A stretch of 64,000 nt of DNA, taken from assembly GCF_033568475.1 (NCBI RefSeq), contig NC_133120.1, positions 80,452,151 through 80,516,150 on the forward strand, written 5' to 3'. The first letter of the stretch is position 1. The number at the start of each line of letters is the position of its first letter. The notes under the pieces are model-generated. The model saw nothing but the letters and a program-made list of their open reading frames with translations. It had not been told where the DNA came from and searched no databases. Made by a program: the position numbers and the translations under genes. The DNA comes from Henckelia pumila. Taxonomy: Eukaryota; Streptophyta; Magnoliopsida; Lamiales; Gesneriaceae. Shown here in pieces: positions 1 to 14,000 of this stretch.

Positions 1-1059
1 TGACTTATGATAGCAATCATGTGCTAATAAATTTACGTAATGAACTCTTTTCCAGTATTTTAAAAAGCTCTCTTTTGTGGCACTTACGGTTTTTTTGCGC
101 CTGAGATAGATTAATAAAATGATTTGTACAACACAAGGTTTCATTTATATTTGAATGAATATGTTTATAAATATTAAATAAATAAATTAAGAACATAAAT
201 ATCACATACTGATGGATAATGAGCTTATTTCTATTATATTATAGATTTGCATAAACTTATTAGTTATTATAAATTTTAATGATTTTATGTTCTTTAGAAC
301 TTGAATTTTTTTCATTTAATCTTAAATATATGATAATTTTATATTTTTATTTATTACTTGACCAAAAATAATTAAAATTATGGTAAAAATAAAAAGCATT
401 TTTTTTACTCATAAGTTTGTAACAACCTCAAAGCTTAATAAAACTCTACGCTTTGACGCGCTTCATGTACGTTTTTTAGAACTTTGTTTTTTTTTCGAAT
501 AATAAATGTTAAATAAAAAAAGATTAAATTTGTTGAATAAAAAAAAAAAGACAAATCTTGACACCAAAACTCGTTATCATATAGTCTCAAGTTTAATAAT
601 ACAATACATATCTATGTTATATTATTAATTAACTTGAGCACATCATACTAACTAACTTTGATGTGTCAATATGACACCAAAATTTACGTGTTGTTTTACC
701 CTTCATAATAATGTTCGTTATATAACTTTGTTGGCTGAGTTATTAGTCTCTCAAATTTTTTCTCAAATTTCTCCATATCATATCTCAAAATTCAAACCAT
801 CTCAATAAAATCTATAAAATACAAATAATTATTAATATGCATTCATTTTATGTCCGTTATTTTTTTTTTTTTACCAAATACAATAATGAATACATTCATT
901 TTATATAACTTTCAGTCGATTTCGCAATAAATTTGGCTCGACACATATGGCAGCATGCATGCCTGTTAAATTGGACACAAATCACTTTCTCCACCATTTA
1001 TAATTATGATTGATGATATATTGATATTCATGTCCAATCCCAATCCTTTGCACAAACAG

Positions 1060-1082
1060 TATATATATATATATATATATAT
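1060..1082. repeat. (TA)n microsatellite
   Basis: Uninterrupted TA dinucleotide run of about 23 bases in intergenic DNA. Confidence 0.9.
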
Positions 1083-1994
1083 CCATTGCATCCCCAACAT
1101 TTTCATTTTCATTATAATTCTCATTTTTTCTTTTTTATTATGCCCCAAAATAAGAGCACTAGCTAGCTAGATAGCTAGGCTGGCAAGAAACTCATTGTCT
1201 CTCTCTGCTTTATGTCATTATCTAAAATTATTTTTTACTTATTGTCACAATTCAATCATATATGTTGCATATTCGATATATAATTCAATTCTGATAATAA
1301 TAAATTTCTAGACATATACTTTGTACAGAAATTACCCAAAAACTGGAAGAAAATTTAAGATATTATTAACAATAAAATGTATGGAATCCATGAATCGCAT
1401 GGATATGTTTGATGGAGATTGTCATGTATATAAAGATGTTATCAAGTGATTCAAAGTTACTCTTTATGCCTTTTAATTTTATTCTCTAGGAAATAAAAGT
1501 ATAATATTCTAATTAAACTTCTAACTAGTACTACCAGAAAAATAGAAAATGTATATATAAAAATAACCCATTGAATAATACACATTGGGTTACTTGAAAG
1601 CATATATAAGCCCATCCAAGGCCTAGTTCGAATTAAAGCTTGCTTCTTCTTTTTTTATTTTTAAAAAATAATAAATAAATAAAGGCCCATTAGTTGAGAT
1701 TGATAAATTTAAAAATCAATTAGTGACTCGTTTAAAATTTGATTCAAGCTTAGTGTGAATCGAATTTAAATAACAGATAAGATTGCAAATTGCAATGGTT
1801 AAAAATATAATGAAGTATCAAGAACTCGATCGAGCTTGATTGAGATTAAAATATAACGAGTCTATCAAGCTAATGTAATTTGTGTTTGAAGTCATTAATA
1901 AAAAATTGTTCGAAAGATGGACTATACATAAACTGTTCATAATGAACTTGAAGTTTACTCAGTTACTCTATCTGATGCAGAAAGCTTGAACTTA

Positions 1995-1995
<1 letters not shown>

Positions 1996-2034
<39 letters not shown>

Positions 2035-2050
2035 TATATAATATATTTCG
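1996..2050. repeat. (TA)n microsatellite, slightly imperfect
   Basis: TA dinucleotide tract interrupted by occasional AA steps. Intergenic, no associated gene. Confidence 0.85.
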
Positions 2051-2667
2051 TTTATAAATTAACGTGTAAAAAAATAAAATTTTTCATTGATCTATTTCGA
2101 GCTGATCAGAATGTCATAGGGAAAATTTGAAAATTTCATTTTTATCATGTTTCTATCGATTCACAATTTTAGTTAACTAAACTTGCACTTTTTTCAATTT
2201 TAATTATTTTCATCGAAAAGCCAACATCATATCGAATACATTAGCGATGTCCATCGTCATCATGCATGCCTTCAATTTTATGCGACGTGTCATTATTTTT
2301 TGGTGCTACGTCAGCACCTAAATATAAAATTGACTGAAAAAAAAACGTGTGAGCTACGTTATCAAAAATTATAATTTTCGTTCGCATTTTTCTTCCCGGC
2401 ATCAACTACTTCCCATCATTTTCTTTTTTCTTTTTAATTTCAATTGATTAACAAAATACATATGAATATATATCCCAAGTTATATTAGTGTATATATATA
2501 TTCCTTTAATATTAGATCCTATAAAAACATTTATTAATTTGACCAACACATGATTAGATTACATAACAATTAAATAGTATAATACTTAATGACAAATACT
2601 TATAAATTTATAATTTAAAATGGTACGGATTCGAATAAAACACTAGCGACGAATATAATCGTTGAGC

Positions 2668-2913
2668 GGACATTGTTTGGTTTGATGTATTATTAATCTA
2701 TGTATAACTTATCCCATTTAATTTCTCGTTATTTTCATCATATTATTTATCCATTTATTAATTATTAATTTTAAATCAATTAAATCAAATAAATTATAAT
2801 CTATTCATCAAATCAAATAATGTATTAACTATTTTTTCTTATTTATTTTTAATTTACATTATATTACTTATCTATGTATTACTTATCCTATCACTCAAAC
2901 CAAACGATGCCGT
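2668..2913. mobile_element. MITE-like element with imperfect terminal inverted repeats
   Basis: The left end reads CATTGTTTGGTTTGATG. The reverse complement of the right end reads CATCGTTTGGTTTGAGTG, so both ends share a GTTTGGTTTGA core facing inward. The roughly 210-bp interior is very AT-rich and non-coding, and ACTTATCC-type subterminal words occur near both ends. Size, AT richness and inverted ends fit a miniature inverted-repeat transposable element. I could not identify a convincing target duplication, so the superfamily (Tourist, hAT or Mutator type) is undecided and the exact ends are approximate. Confidence 0.6.
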
Positions 2914-3359
2914 CGAATATTTGTAATAAAAGTCTTGGTATGAATAAATAAACGACATTGAAATATTATACAATTCAAATTGGAAATTTATTTTAAGTAC
3001 CAAATGTTGAGATTTATTAATACACATACAAAGCAGTAATGGTCTAGACTCTAGATGAAGTATCGTTCTCACCACTTCCAATCTATTTTTAAAAAAAAAA
3101 TTTGGGAGACATTCTTTTACTACGTACAGTCTCCACCACCACTACCTTCATTCTATAGGAATAAGTTTCTCGTGAGATAAGTTTCCCGTGAGACGAGCAT
3201 CGTCCCGATCGATCCATGCTTATATGAAAAGTAATACTTGTTACATAAAAAAACAATATTTTTCATAATTCAGGAGGTTGAATAAGAGATTCGTCTCACA
3301 AAATTGTTCCATAAAATCGTCTCACAAGAGTTTTTGTAAATCTATAAATATAAATTCGG

Positions 3360-3790
3360 GAAAAAATGAATTTTAGTCCCATATATATATATTTTATTGA
3401 TATGTGACATTTTTAGTCATGTATGTTTCAATGAATCAATTATAGTCCGGTAACTATTTATTTTTGATCAATTATATTTTAGTCATTGTCATCAGAATCA
3501 TGTAATTAAAAGGATATATAATATCATTGTTAAAATTTACAATTACGTTGTCAAACACACGCTGATATCTCCAAAAGTTTTCTAACCGCGTTTGTACAAA
3601 AAATGTACATAACTATAATACTGGTCATTTGATCACATGTTTTTTTGTTGTTGAAATGACTAAAATTGATGATCAAAAGAACATAATTAGATACAGGACT
3701 ATTTTGATTAATTAAAACATACATGACTAAAAATATTATATACACCGATACATATAGGAATATTGAAATTGACATTTGGCCTAAATCATG
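3360..3790. mobile_element. Foldback (long inverted repeat) element
   Basis: The left arm, about 3375-3510, contains TTTTTAGTCATGTATGTTT and ATTATAGTCC. The reverse complement of the right arm, about 3640-3775, contains TTTTTAGTCATGTATGTTT and AAAATAGTCC in the same order and spacing. The two arms can therefore pair over 100 bases or more with mismatches around an AT-rich loop of about 130 bases. There is no coding content. It looks like a non-autonomous foldback or long-arm MITE. Ends are approximate and no target duplication was established. Confidence 0.6.
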
Positions 3791-4160
3791 CCACCACGGG
3801 TTTAAAACAACCCGCCGTCCAATATTAATAATAAATGCATGCAACATAAATTTATAATGTGTGTTTTTAAAATGGTAAAGATGTAATAAATAATCCATGG
3901 ACGTGAGCCTGCATGCATGCAAATGTGTTGTTGTTTTTTTTTTTTTTTTTTTTTTTTTGTGTACAACTTCAATTCACATATAAGATCGAGTCGGAGTAAT
4001 GGTTGACTTTTCCACCATGCATGCATATTGTTAATTATGTGAATACTCTCGATTGAATCATGAATAATATGGGTATATTTAGCAAAATATTCTTGTTAAA
4101 ACATTTTTTTTAAAAAAAATATGATATATCCACTCATGTGTATTTGAAAATATTCAAATA

Positions 4161-4500
4161 CACTTGGGTTGAACTATTTTTCGAAAATGAAGTTTGATAA
4201 GTTATTCCTCCAATTTTCCCTGTTAGCAGAAAAAATCATATTAACAACATTTTTCATCATAACAAATTGCTTATGGTTTATACACAATCACTTGTATAAA
4301 ATTTTATCACGAGTCAATTTTGTGAGACGAATCTTCTGTTTGGTCTATGAAAAAATATTACTATTTATACTAAAAATATTACACTTGGGTTGAATTATTT
4401 TTCAAAATTTAAGTTTGATCGGTTATTCCTCCAAATTTCCCTATCAAGCATAACAAATTATATATATTAATTAATTTTTTCACCATAACAAATTGCTTAT
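4161..4500. repeat. Direct duplication, two diverged copies of about 115 bp
   Basis: Copy 1 (about 4161-4273) and copy 2 (about 4382-4500) both start with CACTTGGGTTGAA, share GGTTATTCCTCCAA-like and CCATAACAAATTGCTTAT-like words in the same order, and are separated by about 108 bp. The spacer contains TTTGTGAGACGAATCTT, a word related to the GTCTCAC-type repeat fragments elsewhere in the window. No coding content. Confidence 0.7.
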
Positions 4501-5034
4501 TTTTCGTTGTAAATATGTGTCAATCACATCTTTTAGACACAGGTATGTAAGAATGTCTCAAAGAATAACTCCTCTTAAACAGTCTCTTCGAGGAGACCGT
4601 GTAAGACAACAAATTCGACCAAAAAGGACAGGCCACATAAAAGAATACTATACATTGAATAAAAATCTCAAATATCTGGTTTAATTTTATAAATATCTAA
4701 TGTACCATTGAAACTTTAATTCTGAAAAGCGGAAACAAGAGAGGAGTATTTTACAGTTTGATGCATTAATTGTTTTTACAATCAGACTCGTGGTTTATAT
4801 GCCTATCCAATCCAAAACTGATAAAAACCACAATTCAGTATGTACAAAATATACACCCTCCTGTCAACAGCGTGCCAATACATACACCAACAAAACAATT
4901 AATCCTACGACTGAGTTATATCGGTTCATATCAATTAGGAGTTGAGGCAAGTTCGAGCAAATAAGTTGGAAAGACTCTCAGTACCCATCACCATTATTAT
5001 TGAAGCATGCCGAGATCGTGTAATTTATTCTCTT

Positions 5035-8000
5035 TTAACCACCATTGGGTACATCCCGAGGATCCTGCAAATATGTCTGTTAATGTGCACCTTCAATAAA
5101 TATTGAATCAGTGTGCAGTAAAATATTTAACGAAGGTGAACGTTGTTTGCAAGAAAAGGTGCATTTTACCTCCACTTCTTGCAATAGTTGTTCGAGTTCA
5201 ACTCGAATATCGCTGAACGAGGGACGATCGGTGGGAAGAGCTTGCCAGCATCTCTGCATCAGGTCTAACAGCTTGGGATGAGCATGTTTGGGGAGTTCAG
5301 GTCGAAGGCCCTAGAATTTGGCAAAAAAAAATAGTTGACATTTCAGCCTGGACATTCTTGTGCATAGATGATCTTCCAATTTGTTCCCTTCAAACTTAGA
5401 CAAGCAGACGTGTATATGTCAATTCAATCAAGAATAACAATATGTGACAACTTCAGCTTTTATTTCAAAATAATGTTTTTGAAAGTATCGATACTTATCG
5501 ACACTGTTCTTATCTTTGAAGCAATGGGCTATACCTTGTTAATTCAAAACGCCATTATATCAAACATCAAAATTAGAAGTCATGGAACAAGATGAAATTG
5601 TCAGTGCAATAAGTATGCAATCGTCTTACATATCAGCTCATCATAAAATAAAGAATATCTTTCAAGTGTTGATGTTGAACCACTAATAAAAAAAACTAAT
5701 GGATATATGCTAAAGAGATTACTGAGTTTTAGCTATTATTACTGTTAGAATATTGTCCCACCTCGGTAGGATACAATTCCTGGGAGCCCTTAATATAGAC
5801 AAGAACAACCCTCACCTCTTGAGCTAGCTTTTGAGGTGAGTTAGGTCCAAGTCTCATTTCTAACATGGTATCAGAGCCCAGACCCTCCGTGTGTGTTGGA
5901 CCGCCCATAATTGGGCTGCCTATAATTAGGCCACCCGTTAATATCTCCACGCTCCAGATGTTCATTCCTGGGCGTGTGGAGGGTGTGTTAGAATATTGTC
6001 CCACATCGGTAGGATACAATTCCTGGAAGCCCTTAATATAGACAAGGACAACCCTCACCTCTTGAGCTAGCTTTTGAGGTGAGTTAGGTCCAAGTCTCAT
6101 TTCTAATAATTACAATGACATCGTATTGGTAATACTAATATTCTAACCTGGCAAGTGATTTTTATGTTCTATTTTGAATTAGACTTATAAATTTCGAGTT
6201 ATATCATCTGGGCAGTCGTGTCTGTTCACAGTGGACATATGCAACTCCATATAAGAGGTATGTGAGTGCAGGAAAGTCTATTTATCTTCTCCACAAACCA
6301 TAGAAACTACTTGATGCAGAAGCTAATTTATAAAGTATATGATTCTTCAACTGATGTGTGTGTCTCTGGTGTTTTGGTTCTCTTAGTGCAAGACAGAATC
6401 TAAGATAGGGATTCACTGCATCCCAGAAGGCTACTCGCGCCCTAGAGCATACCAGATTTGGTAGGGGTAAAATAAGCCTTTAGAAGTTGGCAACACCAAC
6501 ATGTGTTGAAGTCATGTCTGCAATTTTGGTCATCTTTCATCCATAAATCAACAACTGACATGTCAAGAAAAGTGCACAAACCTGTCTCACTCCCAGGGCA
6601 GCTTGTACAGGGGTCATGGTATCATAAGGAACCTGAAAGGTAAAAAACAAAAAGAAGGAAGAAGAAGAAGAAATGAACATATGTCTGGTTGTAAGCACTA
6701 ATTAATATTCATCAAGATAGGAACTTCAGAACCACCTTGGCCGTCATAATCTCCCATAGAACAATACCAAAACTGAACACATCTGCCTTTTGGTCATAAG
6801 GTAGATGATTTATCACCTGTAAATAAGACAATGAGTAAAAACTACCTGTTAGATAGAGCATAGGAGATTCAGAATCAATAATTTTTGGCTATAGATACAT
6901 TTTACAACCTAAACCATCCAAATTAACGGAACAAAGATTTAAATGCTGGGCGAAGAAATTTGGAGCCCTCTTTCTCTATGAAAAATTACTCATCGCAATA
7001 TAGGAAAATCTAAAAACATCACCTCAGGTGCCATCCATCTATATGTTCCAGTCTCTGCCGTCATTACCCCACCGTTGTTCTGGAACCGAGCAATTCCAAA
7101 ATCTGCCACCTTCACAACCTTGAAACAAATTATCGAACTGATCAATACACGTACGCAACACTAATTTATAAAAGATGCAAAACAAGCTCAAGCAACTGAT
7201 GAAGAATCTCATGAATATGAAGTCTGACACCATAGCCAACAATATGGAGGCAAAAGGTAACATCATACAATATTAAGGATGAGTATGCAATCCAGCTTGA
7301 AATTCAAGCAAGAAAATCTTATTTCTTGAAAACTTACATTGTGAGTATCCATAAGCAAATTTGCTGTCTTCAAGTCCCTGTGTATAACATTCTTTTGGTG
7401 AAGGTACTCCATCCTTTGCAGACGTCAATTGCAAACTTCAGCATTTGTGGGAGTTTCAAGACAAGATGATTCTTATGCAAATATTCATACAGGCTCCCAC
7501 CAGGCATGTACTCTAAACACAAGATTAGTGGTGAAGTGAATAAATTGGTAAAACTTTAGACACAGTTACAATCAAAACATGAAGAAACAACTATGGGACT
7601 TTCAGATAATTTAAAATTTCTCCTATTACATAAACATTTTACTTTAGGTTGAGAAAGGAGAATACAGAATCCGTTTGACAGTTCAAAACAATCCTATAGC
7701 TAAGTTGCATGGATGATGCTTATAATATGTAGCAAATCATTCAGAGAAACACATCAAAAGCAGCTAAGTAAGCCAGTTACTCTCATAGGAAGCACAATAC
7801 CTGTTACTATGCATATATGTGGTAGCTTTGTGCAAGCACCGATGAAATGCACCACATTTTCATGTTGCACCTGTCTGCATTGGACAAAGGAACATTTTGA
7901 AAATTACAATGACAGAGAATTTACAGAGGCTTGTTTCAATTAACTGAGTTGGAATTGGTGGTGACCAGATCAAACTTTTTTGAATGTCAGATATAAAAAA

Positions 8001-11000
8001 TTTCAATACCAATAAAAAACCATGGATGAATTGGGAAAAAAAGGTATGGCGTTTATTTTAGAAAGCTGCAGTGATGGTTACCTTAAAATTGCAATTTCCT
8101 GTTTAAACTCTACCTCCAGAGAATTATTCAAATGCTCAGATCTAAGGACCTTGACAGCAACATTCTGGCCAGAATATATTCCACAATACCTGGTAAAAAA
8201 CACTCAAAATGTTGGCACTGGTAACTAACAACAGGAGAGACTAAACCAACAAATTAATCACCGAGCTATGTACTAACAAATCTCCACAAGATCCAGCAGC
8301 AATTTTATCCCCTATCTTCAATAATCTCCAATCTATTTCCCAATCTTCAAATTTTCCTTGTGTGGCATTAGCTTTGGCCAGTAACATTGGCCGTGACTGC
8401 GAAGAACCAGACCACGATCCCTAGACAAATTTTAAGGCGTTCGAGATGTGAGATGTTGAATACTATAGCCTCTAACACAGGCCACCACATTCATGAGGTT
8501 TTATTTTCAAAAGTCTTAGCACATGGAATTCTTTCTCTCAACCAATGATCTTTCCCTGGGCCTGGTTCAGCTATCATGACAACTGATGACCTCACCAAAA
8601 ATATAAAGTTGTTGAGATGCAAAACATTTGATACCTACGGTTACCTTATAGAATCAAACTAAACTCAGAAGCCCTCGATCAGACTACACCAAGTTACTTG
8701 CACTTTATCAAACTCTCATGACATAGATTTTACCTTTACTAGTCATTCAAGCAAAACTTAAATAAATAATTTTGCTTGATCAAACTGGATTGCACCTCTG
8801 ATTTATTAATCTATGGTTAAGTCTCCACTTTGATTATCTATGAAGAAGTATGGCCACTTTAATCATCTTTGAACAATATATGCTTGTTCTAATCCTTCTC
8901 TTTCTTAGATTTTATTAGGATGAATTACTTTTTTTCAATTTCATCATGAACTAATTCTCTCGTCCAGAGGATCGACTAGTGACGCCGGAAACCATGTTTA
9001 GGATCTTTTGATATTTTATTTAGAATTCTTCGTTCAATTTATTTGTGCTTTTCTGATTGTTTTTTTTACTTTTAACTCTACTGGCCATAGGTTGACTGAT
9101 TTGTATGTTTGAATGCATCACTCGGGAAAGGGAATTCTAAACATGACATAGGAAAACACATCGTGGGTGATCATAGTGCTGGAAGGCATATGACACTATC
9201 AAACCCTTGAAGAATTTCGTGATGTTCATATTATTTAATGTTAGATTGTTAATAGGAATATTGCGGTCTATATTAAATGATAATATACGTTCATCACTTG
9301 GGACAAGGGATAGATATAATTAAATTTTACGCTAATGAATTGAAGAATTTACAATATAAACATCGTTAAAAATTAAACATGGTGTAAGGTTGAACGAAGT
9401 CGCACATCTAGAATTCTCTCGTTAATTGATCACCATTATTAATTTGTACCTTGATTATTTTAAACACCGTAATAAGCTGAAAATCGTGCCAATATCGAGG
9501 CTCTAAATACGATTGATTCATATTAGTTATAAATATTTGGTGTAATATTAATTATTCAATCTGTGAGAACGATACTTCACTCACTCTATATTAAAACTTG
9601 ACAACGTGCGCTTGCGAGCGAATAAAACATGCAACACATCCTTGGAAGTGCAACAAATATATAACACCGAATCAACTGAATTCTCAAACTAAACGAATGA
9701 AGATCAGAAGGCGAAAGATAAACACAAAACAATATGAATTATATCAATATCAATTACCTCGCTTCTAGCAATCGCTTGTGTCATGGCTTCATATAAACCC
9801 TCTGTATCCTAGCCAAAATGTATAAGAGTCAACAACATTTCCACATAGCAACACCCTCGACCGTAGACATAAAAAATTTATTTCAATGCTCTACAGATAA
9901 AATTTCACACGGTACTCCACAAAAATCCCGAAATACAGCCATACAGGAACCACCAACAGTTCAATGAGAGTCAGTCAATGTACAAGAAAATAAAAAGTCA
10001 ATGTAGTCATTGTCCGAGGCATGTCAAAATAAAAAGGTATATGCTCGAATCCAATAGAGATGTTACGGATTAGTTTTGTCATATTCGTGCTTATCTAATA
10101 TCATTTATTCCTTGTTTTACGCTTATTTAGTTTAATTTTATAATGTTTTTATGTTTGACCATATTGTGGAAAAAATATAATTTTGGGAACGAGGCCAAAC
10201 ATTCAATGTCACGTAGGAAAGACCCCGAAGAAGGCGATAGAGTGGACACTGCAAAGAATTTTAATATTTACGGAAAGAATTGGTTGAGAGTTTTTCATTA
10301 ATTTCCAAAGTGATTTTACAAGCCTCCAGAGTCACCAAAAGATTTTTAAAAAAGGAAATAAAAAAAATATATTTAAGACCACAATATGGTTAGACAATAC
10401 TGTGTTTGATATTTGATGTATTTTCAATAGATTATTTTTCTTGCTTTCTATTATTGATTGATGTTGATTTAATATTTCTTGTAAGTAGTCTAATTACCTA
10501 TTTACATGTTGATTGATTAATCACGAATTGGAAGAGCGCTGGTTAAATATAGCAACAAAGACCTCAATCAACACATAGTAAAATTGATAAGGAATAAATT
10601 CGATTTCTATGTGCAGTTTTAAGAAAAAACTGAAATTCCACAAAGATTTAATGCATTTAGATCTAAATAAATTCAACTATGAATAATTGAATTGTTAGAT
10701 TTAAATAGGTTTATTAACTCAAGGAATCGATTAATCGATTAATAAAGGGATTTCACCGTGATTGTGCAAGAATTTGATAACTAATGGGATTTTAACATGT
10801 GTCAATATAGTAGAGTTTGGTATATTTGTGTGTTTTAGCAAGTTATTTGAACTTGAATTCTTCCTTGATTATTGATACCATTACATTTACCAGACAATTA
10901 TCCCAGTTAATTATTTTAGACAGATAATATTGACCTTCTCTTTTTATTTACTTTGTCTATCTTAGGTAAGTGATTAAAATTCTAGTAACTTGATAAATAT

Positions 11001-14000
11001 TAGTCTATGTGAGATTGACTCAATCTTCGATCCGACTAGATTATAACTTGACTAGTTCACTGGCTAGTTTTTGCCAACTGACAAGATCGGTCAGTAAACT
11101 ACACCATAGTTACCTCAACAAGCCATCCATCAACAACAAATACATCTAAAGAGTAGCCATCTGTCGTTGAAAATACATGAGCTTCCCGTATGTTAAGTCC
11201 TATGTCAGAGAGCAAAGCAGAAAGCTGCATAAGAAGGGAAAAAAAAAAAAGAGTTAAAGACTTCAATAATACAAAACTTAAAAATGCTCAATTACCAAAT
11301 CTAAGTAAGCATGAAACACCAAATGATGGAGGAGAGGAAGAATAATCTAAAGAGGAAATCAGAGAAAATAAAGGAAGAATCAAAACGAAAAGACTATTAG
11401 ATACTCAAGAAACTATGCCATTGAGAGTGACAGGTAATAGTGAAAGTTCTCATTTTTCTCGGAGAAGAATGAGGCACCAACATTTTGAAATTTGGCGTGA
11501 CTTACATAGCATATTATGATTGGTGCTGAATGAGAATTCATTTTTCTCGGAGAAGAATGAGGCACCAACATTTTGAAATTTGGCGTGACTTACATAGCAT
11601 ATTATGATTGGTGCTGAATGAGAATTGAGAACGTACACAAATCATCAGCCTAACTCCATGACAATGACCAAGACACAGAAGTTCACAAAGAATTTTGCAT
11701 GGTAAATTCCAAATATCTAATTAAAAATGCAGAAAATACGTTATGTAATTTACCTGACTAAGAAGCTTAGGTTTGTCAATGGTACAAAATATTACTTCAT
11801 GAATTGGTGTGTGCAAAGCTTCCTGCCTGCACTATACATGCTTATAGTAAATTTATTTTGTTACAAGAAGCACTACTGAAGGAAAACATGAAAGAGTTCA
11901 CAGGTAGTGTGCATTTTCAAGTGAGAGAGAGTCTTGGCCCAAATGACCTTCAAGCTTGGGTGATCTTAATCAATAACATAGTGCAACAAAGAGAACAGAG
12001 TATCGACAGTAGTTTCTACTTTCTAGATAGGAAAGAGAATTACTAAGTTACTCTAAACCCCTCCATATGATAGTCGGAAATGGCTGGTAAGGGTTGAGGA
12101 AGTAAAATTGCTCAAGAGAAGCATAAAAGGCACCGAAGTCCACCGAAGAGGTTTTGACTAGAGAATTGATCAGGCATGACATTTGTAGCTAATTATCTTA
12201 ACACCTAAGAGGTCGGAAAGTTTAATGAATACTTGGGAACAATGAATTAGTGGCCCAATCTTTCTTAGCCCTCAAACCTTAAATAACACATTTTTATCCT
12301 TAAGATAAATAATAACACAAAGCATATAAAGTGGCCCAAAAAATTACCTTCTGGGAGAATATTCTGCTGGAGTTTCCTTGTCTTTATCATTAGAATTCTT
12401 CCTAATATCTAAATTTAGATCTTCTAGCTTAGAACAAGTCTCCAAGCCACCCATAAAGTTCCTGTTTCAAGTCACAGTCAGACTAGAATATTGAAAGAAC
12501 CAGATAAAAACATAAAACACCACCAATAGGCACCCAGAAGGCTATTATCTACAAGTGGTGAAAAATCAATTACACAACTAGACATTTAATATCATAAGCA
12601 CCTATGACTTGATGATTTGGCCTCTTTGTCTTCAACAGTACCAGGTAGATTCGAGGCAGGAGGAAAACTTGAAACTTGTTCTTCATCAATGTCATCGGTT
12701 CTAGTGCAAATATCCTGTGGCCAATGAAAAATTATAAAGCAAGGGAGTAGCATGAGTCATATACAGAATGAAAAATGAGATATGTGCAAATGACTAAACA
12801 GCAAAAAATAAAATGCAAAAAATATTGTGCAGTAAAACCATCTGCTCTCCACATCAAATAACTAGCCGATGCAATAAAATCAGTAGCCAGCAGTAAAGCA
12901 AAATAATCATCTTCTGATTCCAGTATTTCACAGGGAAGGTAAATGGGGAATCAGCGAGATCTTTCTGCTACAGGAGAATCATTCAAACCGTTTCAGGAAA
13001 GGTTTTACAAATACTTGGAACATCAAGAAAATATTTAGTTGTCTTTGAATGATCACCTGTAAGCGGCACTAGCAAGAGTGGTACAATCGCTAAATTCAGT
13101 CTGCCTTATTTGCCTTTACCTCATGAGCCGACAGAAATGGGGGTTATCAGATTGATTTCTCATACGTTTCGTGCTTAGCTTGCACACAATAATTATGATT
13201 AATAAAGAAAAAACAAGTTTACTGAGTCATATTAATAACATCACCTAAACTCAACGACTATTAAATAAACAATACAGTTCATTGATTAACAATACTTTTG
13301 ACACTGCCTTTATTGAAATTGCAACTTTGTAAATAAAAAAGCGTGTTTTCTTCTTCTGCAATAGAGTAAGAGTAGCTCAGTTTGCATACATACAAATAGA
13401 CGATTGCTCGGTACGTTTGATCTCGGGAGCTAATAGTTAGTATTCTTTACAGAAAATGAGAAATAGCTATTCTCAACTCCTTCATGTCTTTTTCTTCGCA
13501 CAAATTCTAGATCTTAACACCATTAATAACAGAATCAAATCCACATATTTTTGGCAGCAAAAAGCTGCCTTTTGTATTCTTGCTACTTGCACAAACAATC
13601 TTCAAATCCTGTAAAGTTACTAAAATCTAGATACAAACTTAAAAAGATTCAATAATTTTGAGTAAATGGAGAATTCCTAGAAAATAAGGGAACTTTTGAA
13701 TTGAGCCAGTGAGTGAAGGGTCTAAAATGCCAATGCATACATATCCATACCTGTAGACAATGAATATGGAAAACAGGTCGATTAGCAGGGTCCTTCGCCC
13801 TAGAAAGAAGCTTTTGATGCAACAACACATCTTCCACTCTATCAATATTCACATCCAACATATAACTGAAAAACACGCCACGATGGATTAAATTGCAGCA
13901 CCGAAAGGTCCATATTAAGATCAAATAGACCAAAATTCAAAACAAAACATTGTAAAATAAGTCAAAAAGAAACCATAGATCTCCTGGAAAGATTACAGCT

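Larger units (their letters stand above)
1..2667. other. Gene-free AT-rich intergenic DNA
   Basis: No ORF here resembles a protein and no exon-like pattern is visible on either strand. The stretch holds poly-A/T runs and two TA microsatellites (about 1060-1082 and 1996-2050). Short open frames are low-complexity chance frames. Confidence 0.7.
5738..6113 (+). mobile_element. TRIM (terminal-repeat retrotransposon in miniature), complete with TSD
   Basis: Two near-identical 123-bp terminal repeats (5743-5865 and 5986-6108) flank a 120-bp interior. The left repeat starts TGTTAGAATATTGTCCCA and ends TTCTAACA. It is followed at once by TGGTATCAGAGCCC (5866-5879), the initiator-Met-tRNA primer-binding site typical of plant LTR elements. 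A purine-rich stretch precedes the right repeat. ATTAC occurs at 5738-5742 and again at 6109-6113: a 5-bp target duplication. No protein is encoded, as expected for a TRIM. It lies inside the intron between kinase exons 14 and 15, in antisense orientation to the kinase. Confidence 0.93.

Noticed and set aside
5729-6100. Open frame of 123 codons on the minus strand
   Set aside because: It is the antisense of the TRIM repeats; the internal duplication in the peptide reflects the two terminal repeats.
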